Assembly: GCA_046316615.1 (NCBI GenBank)
Contig: JBKDAN010000057.1
Span: 1-64,000 of the forward strand
DNA length: 64,000 bases
From: BJHL01 sp040378885
GTDB taxonomy: Bacteria; Planctomycetota; Phycisphaerae; Phycisphaerales; UBA1924
Direction of reading: 5' to 3'
This document shows, piece after piece, positions 52,945 through 63,600 of the stretch; position 1 is the first letter of the stretch, and each line of letters starts with the position of its first letter. The notes beneath the pieces are model-generated. The model saw nothing but the letters and a program-made list of their open reading frames with translations, was not told the origin of the DNA and made no database searches. Position numbers and translations under genes: made by a program.

Positions 52945-54129
52945 ATGGCCCGCAAGCCCAAAGACAACTCCGCCGGCACCCCCGCACGCTCGACCCGCAA
53001 GCCGCCGCTGTCGTTGGCTGACGTGCGTGACTCGATCACGCGGCTTGATGAGCAGTTGGTGCAACTGCTCAATGAGCGATCGAGCCTGGTGGTGAGAGTG
53101 GGGGACATCAAGCGTGAGCAGGGGCTGCCGACATATGCACCGCACCGCGAGGCGCAGGTGCTGGATCGCGTGCTTGGCCTGAGCAAAGGTCCGCTCCCGC
53201 AGCGCACGCTCGAGGCGATGTATCGCGAGTTGATGTCTGGTTCATTCACGCTGCAGCAGCCGGTGCGAGTGGGCTACTTGGGTCCCGAAGGTTCGTATTC
53301 GCACATGGCGACGATCAAGCACTTCGGATCGTCGGTCGCGATGGAGAATCTGCACGACATCACGAGCGTTTTCAGTGAAGTGACGCGGCAGCACGTGGAT
53401 TTCGGCATGGCGCCGATTGAGAACACAATCGGTGGCGGCATCGTCGAAACGCTCGATGCGTTTCGCGATCTGGTGCTGCACGAGGGTCGGCGTGATGTGA
53501 CGATCTGCGCCGAGGTGCAACTGGCGATTCGTCATGCTCTGTTGTGCAATGGAGAGCCCAAGGCGATCACGCGGATTTACTCCAAGCCCGAAGTCTTCAC
53601 CCAGTGCCGGCAGTGGCTGGCGCGGAGTTTTCCGAATGCACAACTTATCCCCACTCCCAGCAGCAGCAAGGCCGCGGAGATGGTGCGGGACATGACCGCG
53701 CAGGCCGTGCGCGAAAAGAAGACGATTAATGTGGCGGCGGTCGGGTCGGAACTGGCGGGGCGGTTGTATGGCCTGCACCCACTCTTTCATGGCATTGAAG
53801 ATGTGCCGGGCAACGTGACGCGGTTTGTGGTTCTGGGGCGTACGCCCACCCCGGCGAGTGGGGACGACAAGACGAGCCTGATGTTCGACCTCGCGGACAA
53901 GCCGGGGGCGCTGGCGCACGTTCTGCAGGCGTTTGCGGATCAGAAGATCAACCTGACGCACATTGAAAAGCGGCCAAGTGGTCGCAAGAACTGGACTTAT
54001 ACATTCTTGGTGGACGCGTTGGGCCACCGTGATGAGGCGGCGATGACGTCGGCCCTCGCTGAAGCCAGACACCATTGCAAGGACTTGGTGGTGCTGGGTA
54101 GCTATCCACGAAGCAAGCGGGTTTTGTGA
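52945..54129 (+). CDS. pheA: Chorismate mutase / prephenate dehydratase
   Basis: 394 residues, a two-step enzyme of phenylalanine synthesis. Residues ~20-100 are the chorismate mutase domain (DVRDSITRLDEQLVQLLNERSSLVVRVGDIKREQG). The prephenate dehydratase domain starts at VRVGYLGPEGSYSHMA and includes the TRF motif (GNVTRFVVLG). The C-terminal ACT domain (SLMFDLADKPGALAHVLQAFADQKINLTHIEKRPS) binds phenylalanine for feedback control; ESRP is IEKRPS here. The ATG at 52945 follows an in-frame TTG that is less likely. Confidence 0.94.
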   Translation: MARKPKDNSAGTPARSTRKPPLSLADVRDSITRLDEQLVQLLNERSSLVVRVGDIKREQGLPTYAPHREAQVLDRVLGLSKGPLPQRTLEAMYRELMSGSFTLQQPVRVGYLGPEGSYSHMATIKHFGSSVAMENLHDITSVFSEVTRQHVDFGMAPIENTIGGGIVETLDAFRDLVLHEGRRDVTICAEVQLAIRHALLCNGEPKAITRIYSKPEVFTQCRQWLARSFPNAQLIPTPSSSKAAEMVRDMTAQAVREKKTINVAAVGSELAGRLYGLHPLFHGIEDVPGNVTRFVVLGRTPTPASGDDKTSLMFDLADKPGALAHVLQAFADQKINLTHIEKRPSGRKNWTYTFLVDALGHRDEAAMTSALAEARHHCKDLVVLGSYPRSKRVL

Positions 54130-54681
54130 GGCTTTCGGAACCGGGGTGATTGGGCGACGGATAGTCAGCGTCCGGGCGCGAAAGGTGCGCGCAATATGCG
54201 TTCATCGCGCCGGGACGGTGTGCCAATGTCTTGAGCAAGACTCGTAGATGGGTACTTGTGTCGAGGCGGAAAGTTTGGTATGCTCATGGCATCGGCGGCG
54301 AACCCGTCGATGCCAACACGACGCGGACGACGGAGCGAAGAGTTCCGCCCGCACACGCGAGACGCCGGCCGCGATCTGCTTTCGTGCAGATCGCACGAGC
54401 TGAGAGCGACTCGCGACAGGCGCAGCCCCTGCGGAAGACGATCAAGCGAGCCATGGTTTGGTTTTTGCCACCCATGCCGCTGGCGTTGAAGCCGGAGGGT
54501 GGCTACGTTGTGTGCCCGCGCCGGGTTATTTCGGCTGGGGTTTTCCTGCGCGAGTTGTAAGCGTGGGAAAGCGACGGTCGAGAAACGGGCGAGAAGGAGT
54601 CTCGCTCGGCGGTCGGAAGTCAGGCAGGAAGCAACGAGCGGAAGCAAGAGCTTCACGCGCAGAAAGGTCAGAGGAGTGCCC
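54130..54681 (+). other. Structured intergenic region and long leader
   Basis: 552 bases with no convincing gene. From about 54288 on it folds repeatedly: 54288-54314 (7-bp stem GGCATCG / CGATGCC), 54371-54394 (perfect 9-bp stem GCGATCTGC / GCAGATCGC, loop TTTCGT) and 54421-54433 (CGCAG / CTGCG). If the promoter at 54256-54284 is real, the giant gene has a leader of about 390 nt. I do not recognise a known riboswitch. The ribosome site GAGGAG is at 54671-54676. Confidence 0.55.
54256..54284 (+). promoter_or_regulatory. Possible sigma-70 promoter of the giant gene
   Basis: TTGTGT (54256-54261), a 17-base spacer, then TATGCT (54279-54284). Transcription would start near 54291, inside the first hairpin of the leader. 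The match to consensus is moderate (3/6 and 4/6) and rests on spacing and position. Confidence 0.35.
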
Positions 54682-57600
54682 ATGGGTCTGTTCAACCGCA
54701 ACACTGGCAACCTGATCCCCTCCAACAGCAGCGGAAGCTCCGTCGCCCAGCGTCTCGCGAAGGCTGCGGGCCGACTGATCGGCAGTGCTGCCGCCACGAC
54801 GGAACAGGTTGAGCAGCTCGAGAAGCGTGAACTGCTTTTCAACATGACGATCACTGCGGGTGATGTCGATCAGGCGACCGGACTTGGTACTATCCGCGCC
54901 TACGTGCACTACGCGCTGCCGCGAATTTTTGACGACGGTGAGTATGACGTGCCGCTGCCTACTGGTCTGACTGAAGACTTCAACGACGAGGGGTTTGGGC
55001 TGATCGGCAACGGCCAGTTGCTGCTCGGTTCAAATATCCAAGTTCAACACAACGTGACGCCCGCTGGTGATCTCCAAGTGCTTGGGATTCCGCTCCAACA
55101 GGACAATCAGGCGAGATTTGTTCGCGCGGATTTGAATCAGAACGGTGAGCGTTTCGCGTTCCTTCCACGAGGGGTGAATGCGCAGACCGGGGAGGCGACC
55201 GCCAATCGTGCAGCGGATTCCGTGCAGTTCCAAGTGCAAGCGGATGCGTTCAGTGCGGGCGACACGTCCGGTATCGACACCAACAACGCGTCACTCGAGT
55301 TGCTTGACGTCAACGGTGCGGTCATTCGGACCTTTACTGGTGCGGCGCTCCGCCGACTCTTCTTCACGCCTGCGGATGGCAACGTTGCGAACCAAGCAAA
55401 CACCAACGCTCCGCGAGGAGTAGGAACGATCGTCATCGATCGCTTTCAGGGGCAGCCTGATCAACCTCCAGCTTTTGCGCCGTTCTACTCGGTCCGTCTG
55501 ACTTCTACCGGCACTTTCTCGCTTGGCGACGCGTCGGCGTTCAATCTTGACAATCTCGTGTTCGGCATCACCGCTGGACGCTTCACCGCGCTCTCTGAGG
55601 AACAGGAGTTCGGTTTCGTTGCAGTTCTGTCGGGGCCTGTCGGGGCCTCGGCGAGTTTCACCGATCTTGCAGGAAATCCGATGGTTCGTGATTCGTTCCT
55701 TGGGGTGCCCGAGGGTGGAAACCTGAGCGGCTTCGACCCGGATGATGATGGGCAAGTCAATACGAATTTCGGCCTCCGCAGTATCAGGTTTAACAACGTC
55801 GACGCACGCACCAGCTTTACAATGTGGGGTACACGCTGGGAAGCAGCAACAGAACGGGCACCTGGCGCAGACGACTTCTTCGGAAACGCAAACGTCACCA
55901 TCATCGACTCTGTCACGGGTGTCTTCGATGATTTCGAGAACTTGGGCTTTGGCTACGCGGCTGACCCGGTAAATGACAACGTCGAGATCAGTGGTCTGCC
56001 ACCCGGGGCGGGCTCGGTCGTAGTGGGAAGTCCCTTCCTGCGGTCGGGTGTTGCGGGGCCTGCCCTTCCTGGCCAGTTCGTTGCGGATCCGACAGCATCG
56101 CCCGACTTCAATTTCAACCGGCCTGATCAGGGGCTGTTCGTACCGACTGGGCAGAGTATCGGCAGCGTGAACATTCACGGCATCGTGCACGGCTCGTCGC
56201 AGTTTGGCGGTGCTATTGATCGTCTCACGATCGGCTACCTCGTTGGTTCAGTGGTGGTGGAAGGCGATGCTGGGCAAGTCTATCTGGGCAGTGACGCTGG
56301 TATGTGGGTGCTGGACCCGGGCTTCGGTTTCACGAACCCCAATGTGCAGGCGGAACCCGTTTATCGCACGGGTAGCGAGCTGCGAGTGGGGCGCACACTT
56401 GGTGATCTTTCGATCGCTGGGCGTAGTTTGCTGAACGTGACTGTTCTTGGTGACGTTAACTCGCCCACAACGCGTCCTCCAACGGACAGCTTCACATATA
56501 TTGAACGTGAGTCGGTTCAAGGCTTTGGCGACAACACGGCCGACATTAACATCATTCGTACCGTCGTCTTTGAACAGAACCTTCAGGCCGCACCGGCAGC
56601 GATTGGGGGCGGCTTGCTCGGCACCACCAGTCAAGCTATCGCGTGGGGCACCAACTTCTATCGCAACAATTCGGTTGCTTCGGCTGAGTTCCTCAACCGC
56701 AGCGGCACGGGCATTCGCGTCCGCGGAACGCTGTCGGGTGCGAGCCCGCTTTCGGGCGAAGACACGGCTGACGTGTACGCATTCGCGACGGACGGAACGA
56801 CGGAAGTCGTCATCCAGGGCACGACCGGCGAAGATGGCGGCGGCCAGTACTTCCGCGTTGTCGACCAGAACGGTCGCACGCTTGCCGCGACGCAGCAGGC
56901 TCGCTTCGATGAGGGCGAGCGTCGCTTCCTGCCCAGCATCATTCGGTTCCTGCCGGAAGAAGGCGCGGGGATCTATTACCTCGTCGTGACCGATTCGACG
57001 TTCAGTGATGGTGGTGTGGGTGAGTATCCGTACACGCTCGTCGTGACGGGTCTGGCTCCTGTCACCTTTGGCTCGTACCGCACGGGCGGTGGCTCGGGCT
57101 TCTCGGCGAGTGGCGCTGGCGGTGACTTCGGCGAAGGCAACAACGTGTCGCTGCTGTCGGGCAACATGGGCGCGGTTCGCGTTGGTGTCGGCTTTGGTGA
57201 TGAGAACGGTGAAGACACCGTCCCGATTGGCGTGTACAACACGGTGCAGACAGCGGACGACTCGATGTCGTTCCAGGGCGGCACGTTTGTCATCGCCGAC
57301 GGCACGCTGTACAACATCTCGACGGGCGGCGATATCGGTTCGCCGCGTAACGCGGGCAGCGGCTCGGTTATCGCTTTCAGCATCTCGGGCGACTTGGGCT
57401 CGCTGCACACGGGCATTCACCCCGTTGTCGGTCAGTCGGTGAACGAAGGCGACATCGCGGACTTTGTGCTGTCTGTGGGCGGTCGTGTGGGCTCGATGTT
57501 CATCACGGGCGGCATCGGCGTGGATCAAGATCCCACGCCGGGTGATCCGCGGTCGGAACTTGGCAGCGGCATGGTGCTGCGGACGGGTACCAACGGCGGT

Positions 57601-60600
57601 CCGGGCGACATCGGCATCATTCGCGTGGGCTGGCACTGGGCGACCCGAGGCAGCTCGATCACGACGAGTAATTTCTCGACGATTGGCGCGCTTCTGGTTT
57701 CGCAGGACGCGTACGAAGACGCGGGCGACAGCCGCGTGGGCTTCTACTCCAACCCGCTGAGCATCACGACGGGCTTCGGCAGCGACGTGCGGTTCTTCGA
57801 CGTTCCGCAGATTGATGCTGAGAACTCCAACGATGATTTCGTGCCGCTCATTGGCGCGGGTCCGGTTGAACTGATCGACGATGCGGGCGGTCGCGTGATC
57901 ATCTCGGTGACGGGCGCGGAAGGTCTGGGTGTTGTGGGCCGCGTGCGTCTGAACGCTGTCAACGGCAGCCAGGGCAGCATGATCGGCGCGATTGAAGTTG
58001 ACAACATTCAGGGCTTTGACCTGAACATCATCAGCGATGCGCCGGCGGGCTCGGGTCGGATCGGCATCGGTCGCATCACGGTTCGTGGCGCGGCGGCCGG
58101 CTCGCAGATCAACATTCAGGGCACGGCTGAAGTCGATGTGTATCGCATCGACGTGTTCGGCGATCGCATGGACGAAATCAGCAACACGACGGTCAACGGC
58201 GATTTGCTTGCGGTTGACGCGGAAGCGCTGGATCGTCTGCGTGTGTCGGGCAACCTCGGTATCACGCAGGTCAACGCATGGGGCCCGCGCACGATTGCGC
58301 CGTTCATCGGTCTGCAGGGCGATCTGGCTGACGCGGTCCGTGGTCCTGTGGGCTGGGTCGCGGACGCATCGTTCATTGACAATGACTGGGGCGGCGGCAT
58401 CTATCGTCCTGTTGCGTCGGACGTGGTCAACACCGGTGACGCATTCCTTGACGACCTGGGCAGCCCGCTTGACGGGCGTCTGGCGGGTCTGGTGGTGCGT
58501 AGCGGCTTCATCAGCGACATCGATGTCGGCGGTTCAGCGCAGAACGTGGTTCTGCAGGGCACCGGCACGCTTCAGGGTGGCGGCGGCGACGGCACGCCGC
58601 AGTTTGCGCCGGGCACCATCGTCAACATGCGCGTCAACAGCGACGGCACGCGTGCACCGGGCGGCTTCGACGGGATTCGCGGTACGGTCTTCGCGAACAA
58701 CATCAACACGATCAACATCGGTGACGGCGTTTCGTCGCGCGGCCAGAGCCCGCTGGGCGTGCCTGGCATCTTCGCACAGAACAACATCACGACGGTGACG
58801 ACGACGCAGAGTGCGGGCCTGCCCGGCTCGACGGCGGCTCCTCGCACGTTCGTTGGCGGCGTGATCGCGGTGGGCAACCTCAACACGGATCGGCCGCTGC
58901 CGGAAGATCCGGACGGCATCAACGCGATTGAACTGCCCGGCGCGCTGTTTGACGGCGCGTACGTCGGCACGGGTGAACTCGACAAGTTCTGGACGAGCTT
59001 CAACTACGATGAAGAGCGCCTGACGAACGGCGATATCAACGTGTTCAACATCGCGGGCGGCACGCTGTTCCGCACGGAGATCAACTCCGTTGATCTTCGG
59101 TCGCTGAATATCGCGGGCGGCACGTTTGATGCGTCGTACGTCTCGACGACTGACGACATTGAAACGATCACGGCGGCGAACTTCCGCAACTCGACGGCGC
59201 TGGGTCAACCTTCGGAGTTCCTGCCCAGCACGATCATCGCGGCTGGCAACATCGATCAGATCACCGCGTCGGAAGACATGACTGATCTGCGGATCAAGGC
59301 GACGGGTGAAGTCCGCCGCAGCATTGATGCGCGTGACATGACTCGCGTGAACGTGGGCATCAACAACAAGCTCACGGCGCTGAACGTTCGTCGCGATCTG
59401 AAGGGCAGCACGATTGAAACCGGCCGCCTGGAAACGCTGTCGGCCGGTCGCAACATCTCGAGCACGACGATTGACAGCGCGGGCCTGATTCAGAGCCTGA
59501 CGGCTGCGAACGAGATCCGCAATACGCGGATCCAGTCGACCGGTCCTGACGGCGCGATCACGACGATCGCTGCACCGGCGGGCATCAGCGGCTCGGTTCG
59601 CAGCAACGGCTCGATCGGCACGATCACGTCGACGCTGGGTGACGTCAATATCGAGCTGACGACGATCCGTCGTGACGCCAACGTCGGGACAGTGACGGCC
59701 GGCCGTGACCTCGCTCTGACGGGCGAAGTTCAGGGTGGCATGACGGGTCTGGTCGCGGGTCGGAACGTCGGCAAGCGTCTGGAGCCTGGCGCTCTGGTCG
59801 TTCGCGGCACTGTGGCTGCAGTCACGGCTCCGAACGGCACGCTGTACAACGACATTCGCGCTGGCGAAGGCATCACCGCCGTCACGCTGGGTGGCGCGAG
59901 CAGCAAGCCCACGTCTGATGAAACCGGCCGTGGTTCGCTGGTCTCGTTCCGCGGTATCGGCACCGTCGCCATCACGGGCGACTTCGGTGGCGACATCATC
60001 AGCTACTCGGGCGGCATCGGCACGATCACCATCACGAATGGTTCGTTCCTGCCGGGCCGGACCATCGCGGCGTACAGCGGCAGCATTGCTGCGGTGAACA
60101 TCGTCGGTGGCAGCCTGTTTGGCAACGTGTACGCCGATCTGGATATCACCGCGTTGAGCGTGACGGATGCGCCTGCGGCAACGGGCACGACGCCCGCGCC
60201 GGCAGTGTTCGGCGATGTGGGTGTGAACCCCAACCGCTCGCAGAACACCTTCGTGAGCGCTCGTCGCAACGAACTGCCTGCTGGCGTGTTCGCCAAGTCG
60301 GGCTTCGAAGGTGCGCTGGTGCAAGCCGGTCGCGATATCGTGGCTGTCACGGTGTCGGGCGGCGTGTACGAGTCGGGCTTCGCGGCTGGCCGCAACATCG
60401 GTGCGATCACGATCGGTGGCATCGTCGCGAACAACAGCGACTTTGGCCAGAAGGGCAGCTTCTTCGCTGCGGGCGATCGCCTGAGTGCGTTGACGGCTGG
60501 CGGCGGCATCAACGATGCGTACATCATCGCGGGTCTGACGAACCTCGGCGCTGACAAGCGTCCTGGCGGCATCGGCACCAACGCTGACACGGTGAAGAGC

Positions 60601-63600
60601 GGCACGCTCGGCACCATCACGTCGCCCTACACCAACTGGGTGACGGTTGTGGCCGGTGTTGATGCTGGCGCCAACGGTGTGTACGGCGATGATGCGCTCA
60701 CCGCGTTCTCTGATGAAGCGCTGGACGACCGCACGGCACTGGGTCGCTCGACGCTTGAGAACTTCGCAGTCGGACCGGATCGCAACAACACGCAATATCG
60801 CTTTGAGGCGTACGGCGTTGGTGGCACGAGCACGGTTCCGCAGACGGCGCTGTTGCCGGCCTTCGGCACGGTCGCTCAGCCTCCGGCGAGCGGCGGCTTC
60901 ACTGGCTCGCGGTCGTTCACCGTGGGTGCGGCGAGCTACACGTTCAACCTCACGGGCGGCGGCACGGCGTACTTCAACACGGGTACCCGCACGCTGACGC
61001 TTGACGGCACGACCGCCGCCAGCACGCTGGCCATCACCAGCAGCAGCGGCACGCTTGAAGATCTGAACATCACCACGACGAACAATGCCTCGCTTGCGGC
61101 GCTGACGTTCAACAGCCGCCTCGTCGGCGGTGGTGCGGTGACGATCGACGGCGGTGTGACGGCTCTCAGCTTCACGCAGACCGGCGGCATTACTGCCAGC
61201 GGCGTGACGCGTCGTCCGACGATCACCATCGGCGGCGATGTGACGACGCTGACGGCGGGCAGCATCACTGACGGCTTCATCACGGCCAACAGCTTCGGCA
61301 CCGTGACGCTGACGGGCGACTTTGGTTCGAGCGCGGCAAATGATGCGTCGCTGACGGCCCTGACCGGCATCGGCGCGGTCACCATCAGCGGCAACCTCCG
61401 CGGCCTCATCAGCAGCGATCGCGAGATCGGTGCAGTTGCGGTGGGCGCGACGATCAACGGTTCGTTCGTGCGAGCGGGTGGTTCGATCGTGAGTGTTACG
61501 AGCACTGGCGCCATGCGTCAGAGCGTCATCAGCGCCGGCTTCAACGTCGGCCCGGTGACGATCGGCGGCGACATGTTCGACAGCGCGATCTCCGCCGGTG
61601 CGGATCTGGGTCGCGATGGCTTCTTCGACGGCACGGGTGCGAACGCTGACACGCTCCGCACGGGCAACGTGGGTGCGGTCATCGTTCGCGGCAACTTCAC
61701 GGAGTCGGACATTACCGCTGGTTACCTCCGCGGCAATGACCGGTTCTTCGGCACGACGGATGATCGCATCGCGAGCGGTCGCGGCGGCATCGCCAGCGTG
61801 ACCATCAGTGGCACGCAGGTGGGTAGCGGTCGCTTCTCGGAGTCGTACCGCATTGCCAGCAACGGCACGATCGGTAATGTCACCATCGCCGGTCAGGCCA
61901 GCCCGGGCACTGTGGGCAACTACGGCCTGGAAGCTCGCGAACTGCTGCCCGAAACGGCACAGGTCAGCGATCTGTCGCTGAGCGTTTCGGCGAACGTTTC
62001 GACGGCGGTCGTGACGTTCAACCAGCCCATGGAGTTCAACTCACTGGTGAGCGCAATCACCGTGAGCGAAGTTCGCGGCGTGAGCGGCGAGATCGAAGTG
62101 CGTCTGGTGCGCGGCACCGACTACACATTGTCGTACGACGATCGCAACAACCAGCTGCGTGTGACCTTCAACCGCAGTGTGACGGAGAAGAACCTGCCTC
62201 AGTTGCCGGGCGAGCCTGGCGCGGGTCTGTACCGCATCTCCTTCGATCAGAGCATCGTCTCGGGTCGCTTGGCGGGCTCTCGCATCGATGGTGACGGCAA
62301 CGGTCTCATCGACAGCGACGATGACTTTGCGGGCGAGCTGGTGGTGGGCGACGCGGGCGACAAGCTCACGGCGGCCCGCGTGCAGGCTCTCGACGGCACG
62401 TTCAAGGACTTCTACGGCCCGGTCAACCTCAACGCACTGTTCGACAGTGATGTCACGCCGGACGGTCTGCCTGATCCGAACCAGACCTTCACGGTTCGCG
62501 GCTTCATCGGCGACCACCCCGATCACGACAGCAACAACTTCCGCATTCAGGGTGACGTGGATCTCTATCGCGTCACGTTGCAGGCGGGTCAGATTCTGCG
62601 GCTGGGTGCCCTGCAAGGCAGCGCAATCCGTGCCCAGACCGAAGTTGTCGCGATCTCGGGCGGCTCGGCGATTCGTCTGCCGGCCACGGCGCTCACGGAT
62701 GATTCGTTCTCCATCGAGCGTTCGTTCCTGATCGAGACGACCGGTGACTATGTGATCTTCGTGGGTGATCCGACCAATATCGGCAGCAACACGATCACGA
62801 ACCCCCTGCCTTCGCCGGGCACGATCGGTGACTACCGCTTCACCGTCACGATTTTCGATGACGGCGACAGCGGCTTCACGAGCACCTCGGATGCTGGTGA
62901 CGGCGCGGTCATCGCGGCTTCGCCCGCGGCTTCGGCCTTCGCAGGCGCGGACGGTGTGTACGGCAACGCTGACGACTTCAGCACCATCGACGTGGGCGAG
63001 TTCTCGTTCACGCTGTCTCTGGGTGCTGACGGCGTGTTCAACACGGCGGACGATGTCATCTCCGGCCGCAATATCGAACGTCTGGGTGTGGCCAGCATCA
63101 CATCGCAGCGCTCGGGTGATGGCCGCATCGTGACGACGGTTGAGTCGTCCATCGGTCCTGCCGGTGCGACCGGTACGCCGGCGAACATCACGTCGGATGT
63201 GGACGTGTACCACCTCAACAGCCGTCAGGCAATCACGCCTGGTACGAAGGTTCGTGCGTCGGTTCGCTTGTCGGGTACGGGTTCAGACTTGGGCAGCCAG
63301 GTCGCCAACCTGGGCAGCAATACGGCCCTCACGCAGACGCAGAACTACAACACGTTCAGCTTCGGCCTGTTTGAGACGACGGCGTCTCAGACGCTTGAAG
63401 ACGGCGTGCTGGTCTTCGCTCCGACGGACTTCCTGCCATACGCGGGCACGCCCAACACGGTGATTGCCAGCAACGGCAGCGTGACGTACGGCTACGACGA
63501 TGCGGGCGACTTCTACATCGACTTCGTGATGCCCGAGTCGCAGTTCGGTGTCGGGTCCGGCACCTTCGCGTTCTACGTGCAAGGCGTGATCCAGACGGAC

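Noticed and set aside
54130..54681. Cobalamin or cyclic-di-GMP riboswitch in the giant-gene leader
   Set aside because: The conserved core sequences of these classes were looked for by eye and are absent; only generic hairpins are seen.
58534..60795. 753-codon antisense frame inside the giant gene
   Set aside because: Arg/Ala/Val-rich shadow with no start signal; the plus strand shows clear repeats and domains.
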